Position numbers and translations under genes: made by a program. From positions 1-50,831 of the IMG/VR virus record IMGVR_UViG_3300030419_006331: DNA of 50,831 nucleotides; one strand, written 5' to 3'. Below are positions 36,201 through 43,489 of this stretch, piece after piece. The notes below the pieces were generated by a model. That model made no database searches. It was not told the DNA's origin and saw nothing but the letters and a program-made list of their open reading frames with translations. Source of the stretch: a virus. Position 1 is the first letter of the stretch. Every line of letters starts with the position of its first letter.

Positions 36201-39200
36201 GAATCCTCGTCGTCGCATAGAAAGTAGTCCCGCTGGGGGATATGTTACAGGAACAGTTTACGATAACCTTTTTGTCCAACATGCCATCCCACGCTCTACA
36301 CAGCAGTATAAGTGGGTTACAGCCTCATTGGCTGAGGGAGAGTCAATCTTTGGGCTGCAGCCTCCTCTGTGCACCAGTGCGAGTGTGCTCGGTCAACTAG
36401 CCACGGGCAACACCTATCGCTACAGTGGGGTGTCGTGGACTTCCTCTTTTACTCCTCTTAATTTGTTAGTAAAAGATTCTTTTGATGTTCGAGCCCATCT
36501 TCTGGGAACCTCTTCTGTACGGAGACTTCAGGACATCTCTATCCCGATCGCCACCAACGCTCTAACGCTCGCCCGCAACGGTCCCTATGAATATCCCACC
36601 TGGAAGCAAATTCGTACCGGGGAGACGAAGATCGCTAGGAAGCTTCGAGAAACTAACATCATCGGAAGTGTGACCACTCCTAAGGCAATTCCAAACATAG
36701 TGCGTGGCCGTGTTGTTGGCTATGTATATCCTCAGCAGCCCAATGATTTTGTAGATTATTTTGAGCCGCCCATTATGAGTCAATATTCACCGGTGATCTT
36801 TTCTTTTGAAGATCGTGTCGGTGGCCCCAGGAGTGCCAACAATATGGAGCTAAGCGTGCCATATGGTAATGCTTTAGATTGGTTTAATCATGAGGGGCTT
36901 AATAACCGCTTAGGACTAACCATCGACTTAGATAGTGTGAGCGCGTATGATGAAGTGGTTGAGTATGTAACTGTCGGTGCAGGAAGCGCGCTGAGCGTGG
37001 TGGTGGGTCATTCACAGCGCATTTATCCTGCGGCTGTTAATGTTTACAATGATATCGTACGAGGGCGTACTGAGTTTACCATTGACGACATCTGGAACGA
37101 TAGTCGCTCCGACAGAAGCCGTCTCGGCGGCAGTCGGCCTAATTCGCAAGATCAAGTTATTTCCTCCATGAGTATATGGCCTCTAGATGGCCACCTTAAC
37201 TTTACGACCACTTCTTCGATAGTGCAGACAGATGGCGCCGGCGAGTTAATGAATAGCTATTCACGATATGCTCAGTCAGGGCAACTCCTCACCTTCATGA
37301 AGCCAGCGGCCACTTATGCTCAACGAGTCCCGGTGGGAACGACGGGGAGCATGGGAGTTTCCTATGCGGTGTTCGCTGGTGATGCCAAGTGGCAAGCAGG
37401 GGCCCAAAACGGCACAAACCCCTACACCGAGTACGTGGATTATTCCGAGCGTATGCGTTTAGTGGGTAAAGACATGACCATAGTACCGGAGTTCAGGATT
37501 AGCTCTCACATCGCAACCTATCTTACCGACAAGGGAGGAGATTTCCTCGCAGATGTAGATGACGTTTTTGATTTAGTCGGTGCGGCCATTTCTGGTAGCT
37601 CAGGTAATGGTTTCTATCGTACTTATTCGAATGCCGATTTTATGAAGTACTTTAAAGCAATAGATGAAGATCTTCATAATCAACGCACCGGCGGAGGAAG
37701 CCAGATTGTCCGTGATAAGATTTCTCTCAAGTGTTCTGCTCTGCTTAAGTTCTTGCCTTACAAGGGCTTCTACCCCGCAGAGCGTACCCTAGAGTTGGCG
37801 TCGTTATTCTCACAGTCGTATGGGGCCACAGCTACTGTTTATACCGGCTCCGCCGGCGCTACCAGAGAACAATGTTGGCGCACTATGGTCGAGCCTCTGT
37901 ATTCTCCCGGACTTATGTTCAACACTATTAAGTCAGGCATCGCAGTGGACTATCGTGTGTTGGTCAACACAGCCTCCACTCCCACGAACTACCCCGACAC
38001 CGGCTCAAATGGTCTTGCAACGACGTTCCCGGAAGGGGTCATCCAGTTTTCCAATTCTGGCATTAAACTTCCAAAGTCGCTAGGGGGCAGTGGTATGGCC
38101 GCTGCGCAGGGTTATTACCTCCAAAGAATGCCCTTCGAAGCCCTCTATAAGCCTACGGCCTACTTTAACGGAGGGTATCTTGGGGGGCAGGCCACAAGCA
38201 ACGGGCGCATCTATGACACAGGCATTCAGACTGGGTCATACGAATCGAGGATCGAGTCGGGCACTGGCCATCCTGTCTATGTGGCATTAAACGAAGGTGA
38301 CAAGCGCTATGAATATGCTATAGATAACTTCTTATGCGAGACAAGTAACTTCTTCATGGATAATCTTCAGGCATTTGTTTCCCGTCGGGAAGACGAGTTC
38401 CAACCAGTGACTAGCGGGGATCAGTATACCATGAGGCTTAAGGTTTATCGGAGCTTGGATCGAGAGGGCGCCCCTGACCGCAGCCATTTTGATATGTATA
38501 GCCGAGCCACGGCGTTTGGTTACCCTGTCTCTAAAAGGACGGCCATCGGGATTCCCACTACTGCTGGCGAGTCGACCATGGCGCACCTGACACCTCCATA
38601 TTGGTCCGGGTCAGCCGAGGTGGAGTTCACCTTTACGGCTGCCAGTACTGGGATCCCAACTCTGGATGACATCCTTTCTAACACGACCCTGTCGTTTACC
38701 CGGAACGATGCATCGGGTGATCAGATAAGCGAGTATGTAATGCACCTTAATGCGTCGCTTAACTTAACTGATTTCATTAATACTGTACCCGCGGGAACTG
38801 TAACTCAGCAGAAAAATTGGCTGATCCAAAGTAAGTTTGAAACACCAATTTTAAATTTTGCTGATGTGGCCGTCGCAGCACCTCCTACTAGTTCGGTGGG
38901 CGCCGGACTGACAAGTGCTGACAATATTAAAATAAATGGTATGTGGCATCAGCATGGGAGCTTGCCCGAAGGCGCAAGCCATGGTGTGTTTGCTGTTATT
39001 GATGATGGCGAGTCTACCGTGACAACTAATGATTTCGGCGCTGGCATTTCCTTGGCAGATGTCGTGGGCTTCAAAACTGGCATTCCTCTCCGCTTGGGCG
39101 CTGTGAAAGAGAGTAATATTTTGGAAGAAGCGGTAATTGTTGTTCCGTTTAAGACCGTCAAGAATCGAAGAGTCTTCTTTACGGAGATGGGTGAGCGTAC

Positions 39201-39888
39201 TGCTGTGCGTTTAGCTCGCACTATGGATAAGTATGTGTTCCCGCCGCGGTTTGACTTTACGAGACACAGGACTGTTGATCCTATATTAATGTATGCGTTT
39301 GAATTTTCCCGGAAACTAACCAAGCAAGATATCGCTAATATTTGGCAGAACCTCCCCCCACAGATCGGTGAAAACTTTGAGCAGAGAGAGGTGGTAATCG
39401 AAGACCGCGAAATACTCCAGTTGCTAGCAGAAAACTCAGAAGATATTCAATGGCTGGTTTTCAAAGTTAAGAAGCGCGCTAAGAAGAGCTTCGAAAAGTA
39501 TCGCCGAAGCTTGGTTTCCGACGATACAAGCGCATTCCCCGATACAATCGGAGAATATTCCTATAACTGGCCTTATGATTATTTCTCACTGGTCGAGCTA
39601 GTTAAGATAGACGAGGAGCCCCAATATAAATCGGAAGACGTAACGCCCGCCGCGGCACCCCCCGGAGGCAGAGGAACACGAGTGATGCGCACCGAAGGTA
39701 TAGATACTACGCCCACTCCGCGTACTAGTGTGTCGTCTATTAGGGACCCCCAACAAAGAGCTACGGCTCCGGACCCGGACCCTGCGCCTCCTCGCTCCAC
39801 ACGAAGGATGACAACCACGTCAAATACCAGAAATCAGCGTACATTCTCCTCGTCGCGACGACGGATATACTCGGACGGAGATACTTAG
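30241..39888 (+). CDS. giant virion protein with LamG-like domains (3215 aa)
   Basis: A 9.6-kb frame. Residues ~165-350 form a LamG/concanavalin-like domain (SVEFWLKKD, DGQWHHYAVTLQ, GSLDEFRFWKAQRS), followed by VYFKFNEG. Similar segments recur at ~665-880 (YTMETEVILP, RWNLAVRVKP, NACRYWLDYLDTP) and ~1560-1740 (CISTWISMS, GWYHIIMYAGP, YGEVATWYPS), the latter again followed by WWKFGDG and DFGPAG. The C-terminus has a basic region KVKKRAKKSFEKYRRSL and an Arg/Pro/Thr-rich tail of about 75 residues. LamG domains suggest glycan binding, so a tail-fibre/baseplate adhesin is possible. The ATG at 30241 follows TTAGGTC only weakly. Confidence 0.75.
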   Translation: MSIKKYFEVAQNIKSLSQKSADEIGTKVESAGYHEQDIIAEERFIPRVNYADPASFARYGYAEDYYAQSIKRIYSTYPYDGSLKERLEWENASTYLDLYIYNEEYPRTNGYVIISADGWGAVSSTTDGYGLPATPEYIYFKGGPNTNPNGMAPFNLQFTGSNYYEPSKNRASNLQLDIATKGASVEFWLKKDQFVTASTEKEVIFDAWNGETSSSADYGRLRVELSGTADGLSPFLVTLYSGSTGFFQQSLGASTVTTASIADGQWHHYAVTLQSASAGVLTRFYVDGQLNNEQTVGSVGVDDIKSVDMRANLGALIASPSGSSAAANAGKLSGSLDEFRFWKAQRSSEQIGLYWFTQVGGGVNSDPTPFVETSEVANIDLGVYFKFNEGITGVTATDKVVLDFSGRVSNGAWEGYTSTSRNTGSAIVLSNAATSEFKDPIIYSFHPAVEALSTRLEASGSAHDVNNNASIYKSIPSWITEEDDEGTGELKSLTQIISSYFDTLHLQIESLADLKNVEYISGSNKPLPFAEKLLGSHGMVAPELFIDADILEKLNDRSEDLVYEKSLHDIKNTIYQNIYNNLSYIYKSKGTLKAFRNLIRCFGIDEELVRVNMYADNVEYKMRDNRTEVVRADRFVDFNTARNKVAVVYNYPDSTNSSSVGFITASSPLANGYAYTMETEVILPVKPQTSDTFYFDTNAISSSVFGIHGALNDGTDTTWPAGDEVNFQVLTVRDELNSNNARFVLTGTAGGYVPELTSELFEDIYNNTRWNLAVRVKPENYPLSHFVDGGDTGNYIIELCGHRADAGVILESFTVSGTITAPPDGFITGSRRAFIGAHRTNFTGSLLQTSDVKVNACRYWLDYLDTPTLRAHVLDTENNGNLQPHLYAYPFDTTASYGDITKFDTLVFNWEFLTNTGSNASGQFIVDDLSSGSADLVRFGELGNILNKQYTAQGALFAPSSTDPIDKDYVVSSKLNLPEHIYSEDMINVLDTADQDVFMPDTRPIHYYFSFEKSMYQTISVEILNYFANLKDFNNLIGDSINQWRPEYKSLQFMRQKFFEKVGNEQLDFDKFYEFYKWFDTSLSIMLSQLVPASADFSENVLTVVENHILERPKYQRKFPFIEKVGGTDIGSLNAAPSPNSVGFPAQGLQTRPPTPGHLPGAGTPMRRQTGPSKIVPAKSWKDVHAPVDGSEKEKLYWHRYLKEVGGPREGLREAIKNTYTQRIGSVVNIGADASVVMGVSTSPSKRPGYTFAATAPWGPTVPKTNIPINVMVSFDTDVEELIDTTDVFNPSTKQRLGFGIDPSINFDAARKTDGDIVAPFSLYSSSVTTGYNRWVQEHYKRGTMVTNLHHDFVDNTDIPLQGPFTEKYVGGRQYRHTPLNDGTDTRETRAEGFRLEVGVLETGSLPSGALGVVPPNYPFGNSPSGSAPEGFLPDIPIAPRLRDEAAKRPVNIRNIHHCTGSTIIGNYEKNYQVVNTSARTQNDLYFRKQTFDFSLYPETLATRGRFPLTISTPLVSTSSNTEHEGPWCTEKMLLVSADGNVNDIPGWHLPNESVQAADGSGRGQYLCISTWISMSVDNFTGGTSAGGGTRYLWALGRDGQDVSYLSLLSTHDTYPSHLRYLSSGWSVTDTNWVLDVPLNDAKYGRSATSGSGWYHIIMYAGPDDTQPIRMTINGVSASYNVAGTTLPSGTLSEITTNGSIGNFLDNSSGWPNGGSDMSASAYGEVATWYPSSGFTDSKWEAFVLATYTTSSHSSTTDSSTSGKTTTVTTTQFSGSAGVVNLTSSDAPGNLRSWWKFGDGGGTVNNVVDFGPAGQNLVSTAQNPTLRSTKLAVTDAGLEHVGGGYMLTRSVTTTTIRDTANVGGNLDYTLPSRTGRNSNQTVIVNRFAGCGYEVMSLGYMDPAHEELSVYNALPYRDLSVINYGLSGSASVDPIAAKTITVVDQIGKNRGLDQRATLHCGPFGSDAAYGSVPELTYVTVPSWHKTNRNPRRRIESSPAGGYVTGTVYDNLFVQHAIPRSTQQYKWVTASLAEGESIFGLQPPLCTSASVLGQLATGNTYRYSGVSWTSSFTPLNLLVKDSFDVRAHLLGTSSVRRLQDISIPIATNALTLARNGPYEYPTWKQIRTGETKIARKLRETNIIGSVTTPKAIPNIVRGRVVGYVYPQQPNDFVDYFEPPIMSQYSPVIFSFEDRVGGPRSANNMELSVPYGNALDWFNHEGLNNRLGLTIDLDSVSAYDEVVEYVTVGAGSALSVVVGHSQRIYPAAVNVYNDIVRGRTEFTIDDIWNDSRSDRSRLGGSRPNSQDQVISSMSIWPLDGHLNFTTTSSIVQTDGAGELMNSYSRYAQSGQLLTFMKPAATYAQRVPVGTTGSMGVSYAVFAGDAKWQAGAQNGTNPYTEYVDYSERMRLVGKDMTIVPEFRISSHIATYLTDKGGDFLADVDDVFDLVGAAISGSSGNGFYRTYSNADFMKYFKAIDEDLHNQRTGGGSQIVRDKISLKCSALLKFLPYKGFYPAERTLELASLFSQSYGATATVYTGSAGATREQCWRTMVEPLYSPGLMFNTIKSGIAVDYRVLVNTASTPTNYPDTGSNGLATTFPEGVIQFSNSGIKLPKSLGGSGMAAAQGYYLQRMPFEALYKPTAYFNGGYLGGQATSNGRIYDTGIQTGSYESRIESGTGHPVYVALNEGDKRYEYAIDNFLCETSNFFMDNLQAFVSRREDEFQPVTSGDQYTMRLKVYRSLDREGAPDRSHFDMYSRATAFGYPVSKRTAIGIPTTAGESTMAHLTPPYWSGSAEVEFTFTAASTGIPTLDDILSNTTLSFTRNDASGDQISEYVMHLNASLNLTDFINTVPAGTVTQQKNWLIQSKFETPILNFADVAVAAPPTSSVGAGLTSADNIKINGMWHQHGSLPEGASHGVFAVIDDGESTVTTNDFGAGISLADVVGFKTGIPLRLGAVKESNILEEAVIVVPFKTVKNRRVFFTEMGERTAVRLARTMDKYVFPPRFDFTRHRTVDPILMYAFEFSRKLTKQDIANIWQNLPPQIGENFEQREVVIEDREILQLLAENSEDIQWLVFKVKKRAKKSFEKYRRSLVSDDTSAFPDTIGEYSYNWPYDYFSLVELVKIDEEPQYKSEDVTPAAAPPGGRGTRVMRTEGIDTTPTPRTSVSSIRDPQQRATAPDPDPAPPRSTRRMTTTSNTRNQRTFSSSRRRIYSDGDT

Positions 39889-39891
39889 AGT

Positions 39892-40794
39892 ATGGAATTT
39901 TTTGATAAAAAAGAAGAAGTTTTAGATGTTCAGCTCACCGAGTATGGCAAATTCCTGCTCTCCAAAGGAACAATGCAGCCAGCCTTTTATGCTTTTTTTG
40001 ATGATGATATCATCTATGATGTCGAGTGCGCTGGGTTTGTGGAGAATCAGAATCTCGCCGAGCCTAGAATTCAAAATGACACCCCGAGATTGAAAGTTGC
40101 TCCCACCCATACGGGTGCCGAAACTCGTGTGCAGTCTATTTTAAACACTATTACTTCATCTTATAATGGTTCGGATCCTGCGGAGAATCTAGAGGTATTT
40201 GACGTCGAAGCCTTTGAAAGTAAAGGGAAAATAGCTGTGAGTTCGTTAGGAAATTCCTCACTGGATTCTCCCTATAATGCGTCATGGAGATTAGAAGTCC
40301 TGTCAGAGCCCGAGATCACGGCGGCTACCACTTTTTCGGAGACTCCGGAGAGTGCTGTAGATAATGTTCCCCAAATAAATATCACGGTAGATTATGAAAC
40401 ATTTTTCCGCCAGGGGGATTCCCTTACCGGTGATGCCATTAGTAGCTATTTCCCGAATACTTCCCTTTTTCTGGCGTTAAAAGAAAACTATCTGATGCTG
40501 GAGCTTTTGGAAGAGAATACTAACTTTGAAAAGAACAATTTTGAAGTGGAAGTTTATTTGTCTGGATCCTCGTCCGGATATCAGCAGCTAAGTTATACCC
40601 CGGTAAGTGAGGAGCAGTTTGTTGAGCCCACCAGGGACAACGTTGAATACTATATGAATGTGCTCATGGATAGCGACATTCCTACAGAAGTGTTGCAAGA
40701 GCTGAATATTTCTCCCAGGGTTGTTCGTACTAACGCGTCACGTTTGAAGCTGAACCGTGATTTGTATACTACACAAGATGAGGAGCCGTGCTAA
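39892..40794 (+). CDS. virion protein with LTxxGxxLxxG N-terminal module (300 aa)
   Basis: It begins 3 bp after the giant gene. The N-terminus EVLDVQLTEYGKFLLSKGT...FYAFFDDDIIYD shares its pattern with the protein encoded at 46699 (ILDAVLTDLGRKRLAQGNG...FALGDDEIDY), pointing to a common adaptor domain. The rest is beta-rich and acidic. The ribosome site is weak. It shares its stop (TAATG) with the next gene. Role probably structural, in the baseplate/tail appendage. Confidence 0.65.
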   Translation: MEFFDKKEEVLDVQLTEYGKFLLSKGTMQPAFYAFFDDDIIYDVECAGFVENQNLAEPRIQNDTPRLKVAPTHTGAETRVQSILNTITSSYNGSDPAENLEVFDVEAFESKGKIAVSSLGNSSLDSPYNASWRLEVLSEPEITAATTFSETPESAVDNVPQINITVDYETFFRQGDSLTGDAISSYFPNTSLFLALKENYLMLELLEENTNFEKNNFEVEVYLSGSSSGYQQLSYTPVSEEQFVEPTRDNVEYYMNVLMDSDIPTEVLQELNISPRVVRTNASRLKLNRDLYTTQDEEPC

Positions 40795-43484
40795 TGCTAG
40801 TGTCCCATGGTCCATTTGAGCACACGATCCCTCTTGCAGTGGTGCAAAAGGTCGGCATAGTAAACAAAGAACCTCAGCGTATGGCGGTGCAATTAGAGAT
40901 ATCTAACGAAACTCTCCACCCCCGGAGCATGAATTTTTCTAATCTGGTTTATTTTACATCTGATCCTGCTGCTCTTGATGCCGTCTCTTTAAGCAGCCTG
41001 TCCAATCTGATTCGCAAGCCTCATGCCAATACGAGAAAAAGATCCTTTGCTTTTACTGCGAAGGATTTTGTAATGAAGGCGCCCACCGACGCGTCCCCAA
41101 CGCGCTCTCATGTGCGTCAAAATGCTTACAGCAACACTTATAAGATGAGTTTTTCTTTCAGTCGTGTTTCAAATCTTTATGTATTGGTAGTGGCATATCG
41201 CGAGTATGAAGACAAAATATATATTGGATCAGTGGTAAAGGAGACCATACTACAAAACGGCCAGTCACCTCTGGCAGCACACGTACATCGATTAGCAGAA
41301 ACGATTGAGCCTTATGGAACCTCTGGTTCTATCTGGCCCGGTCCGGTTCATCGACATGGTAATGTTTTGATGGCCGGCCGTGTGCATGTGCCCGAATTGC
41401 CACATCCAACCGTTTTCTCTACAACTTTGCCCAACTACAAGATCATCGACAAGAGATTTCTTTCCTCCGCAAGCATGCTTCCATTTGATAATAGTACCAT
41501 GAGGGGCACCCCCGCTCGGCTTTTTTCGGATGTGGAGATTTCAAGAGGGGAAGATGGAATGGTGCATGGGTCTGTTTCTTTTGACTTGCTTTCTTATGCT
41601 AAAAACAATTCTTCCTTTGGTCGCCTTATAAGAAACAATGCAGCTCTCCTCAGCGCGTTTTCGTTAGATGATGCCATTGTTTACCGGCGAGTTGTGAACC
41701 CGGCCGGTGAGGGCAATTCTCTCACTCCTTCGCTGTCTATGAAGTGTAATTTACAAGCTAGTACCTCCTATGAACCCATTGCGAGGCTTGGAGAGGACCT
41801 GAGAGCCATTCACATTGATGCCCAGAATGATGAAGGGATTATTCCCATGTCGTTTGTAGACCGGGACGTGGCGCATTTGAACTCGGGGGCTGTACAGTAC
41901 AAGTTAGAATTAATGTTTTCCGACAAGACTCACGAGGCAATAACGCTTATACGAGATAGGCTTTTAGCAAATGTTAAGGAGTACTCTCCCGGCCAGGCCA
42001 CCGGGTGGCAATCATTAATAGATGATTATCTAGCAGCAGTGACGTTTGTATTTGGTGCTCAGCCCTTTGCGCAGCATTCCCTTGAGGTCTGGAGAAAAAA
42101 TCTTATGGCGTTAGCCTATGGGCCCCGCACCACAAAGGCCAACCACCAAACCATTATTCAGACCATTTCGGCATTTGTTGACAGCCTTTCTCAGCTGCTT
42201 GTGGTTCCTTTGGCCGGCGCATCAGGGCCTCAAGATTTTCACTCTAGAATCTATAACTCCAAGAAAGAGTCCTATAGAAGAATGGAGAAGATCTTAGCCT
42301 ATCGGTATGAAATCAAAGATCAAAAGAATGTGGGAATATCTTATGTAGGGAGTGTCACCACTGGAAGGGACAGTGTGCTACCTACTATTGCGCCGGGAGA
42401 TATGTTGGCACGCCTCGACGCAGAACTGTTTAAATATGCGGTAGGAAACTCTAATGCTCTCTCCGTTAATATGTATGGCTACGTATCGCCGGAGTCAATT
42501 CGTATTGCAGACTCGCACATCGAAACTACCACCCTGAGCGCAAGCACGGACACCTTTAGTAGCTTGATCCGTAGTCAAACTTCAAATCGACTCAAGTTCT
42601 CTCCGCAAATACAGAAAGCTCCAACGGAGAACAAATCTAACATTCTTTGCAACCTAGGCATAACAGCCCGACCCCTTACGGTAGGATTGGCCGAAGTTCT
42701 AAAGGCCCGGTCGCAATCTAACAACACTATCGATTCCGATCAATACCTGGGCTCGGGTTCTGCATTCGTAAGATCCGGTGAATATCTCAACACTAGGGTT
42801 TCCGGCTCCACTGAATCTATCATCCGGAAGGAGGGCACGCAGGTTAGTATCTTTAATGCCTCCATAGTTAATGATTTAGTAGAGAAATCAACTTTAGGAT
42901 TTAAAGACGGACTTACGCTCACAAATAGTTCGGTGATTGAGGGCTCCTTAGCTTTATCGAAATTTCAAGGCGACGCCACAGCCACGGCCGCGCTCAATCC
43001 TCTTTCTCGCAATATTAATTTTAATTCCTTATCGAAATTAGAGTATCTTAAGTCTTATGATAGCACTTTGCGTTGTGGGAAACTCAATTGGCAACAGCTG
43101 GATGAGCGGGCGTGGAATGATGCTATGACGAACGGTAAAACGTTGCTGTGCCGCCTGGTTAAGACCAGCAATGTATTAGATGCGCCGGATCTGCTGCAGC
43201 TGCAGCCTTTGGGGGCGTTGTTTGCTCTCGGCGCGGTTGTAAATATTAGGCGTACTCCTAGTTACCCTAAAGAACTCGCTCGCCTACGTACGCAGATCTC
43301 CAATCTAGGTGGCCCAACTTCCAAGAGTAAAATGATGATGTTATATTCAGTTAATACACCGCAGCCCCCACTCTTTTCGGGCACCCCGACAATCCGAACC
43401 AGGAGCGCCGGCCCAGTTACCCAAACAACGAGAGCTATGGCGCGCACGGCCAGAAGAGGTCCCACTAGGAATAGGGGGTACTAA
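40794..43484 (+). CDS. large structural protein (896 aa), function unknown
   Basis: The ATG at 40794 overlaps the previous stop and lies 8 bp after AGGAG, so the GTG at 40788 is rejected. Beta-rich N-terminal domains (GIVNKEPQRMAVQLEISNE, VLVVAYREYEDKIYIGSVV) are followed by SIWPGPVHRHGNVLMAGRVHVPELPHP, a His-rich segment with a possible metal-binding character. The C-terminal 60 residues are basic and Thr/Pro/Arg-rich (FSGTPTIRTRSAG, MARTARRGPTRNRGY). No family is recognised; position makes it a virion protein. Confidence 0.6.
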   Translation: MLVSHGPFEHTIPLAVVQKVGIVNKEPQRMAVQLEISNETLHPRSMNFSNLVYFTSDPAALDAVSLSSLSNLIRKPHANTRKRSFAFTAKDFVMKAPTDASPTRSHVRQNAYSNTYKMSFSFSRVSNLYVLVVAYREYEDKIYIGSVVKETILQNGQSPLAAHVHRLAETIEPYGTSGSIWPGPVHRHGNVLMAGRVHVPELPHPTVFSTTLPNYKIIDKRFLSSASMLPFDNSTMRGTPARLFSDVEISRGEDGMVHGSVSFDLLSYAKNNSSFGRLIRNNAALLSAFSLDDAIVYRRVVNPAGEGNSLTPSLSMKCNLQASTSYEPIARLGEDLRAIHIDAQNDEGIIPMSFVDRDVAHLNSGAVQYKLELMFSDKTHEAITLIRDRLLANVKEYSPGQATGWQSLIDDYLAAVTFVFGAQPFAQHSLEVWRKNLMALAYGPRTTKANHQTIIQTISAFVDSLSQLLVVPLAGASGPQDFHSRIYNSKKESYRRMEKILAYRYEIKDQKNVGISYVGSVTTGRDSVLPTIAPGDMLARLDAELFKYAVGNSNALSVNMYGYVSPESIRIADSHIETTTLSASTDTFSSLIRSQTSNRLKFSPQIQKAPTENKSNILCNLGITARPLTVGLAEVLKARSQSNNTIDSDQYLGSGSAFVRSGEYLNTRVSGSTESIIRKEGTQVSIFNASIVNDLVEKSTLGFKDGLTLTNSSVIEGSLALSKFQGDATATAALNPLSRNINFNSLSKLEYLKSYDSTLRCGKLNWQQLDERAWNDAMTNGKTLLCRLVKTSNVLDAPDLLQLQPLGALFALGAVVNIRRTPSYPKELARLRTQISNLGGPTSKSKMMMLYSVNTPQPPLFSGTPTIRTRSAGPVTQTTRAMARTARRGPTRNRGY

Positions 43485-43489
43485 CCATT

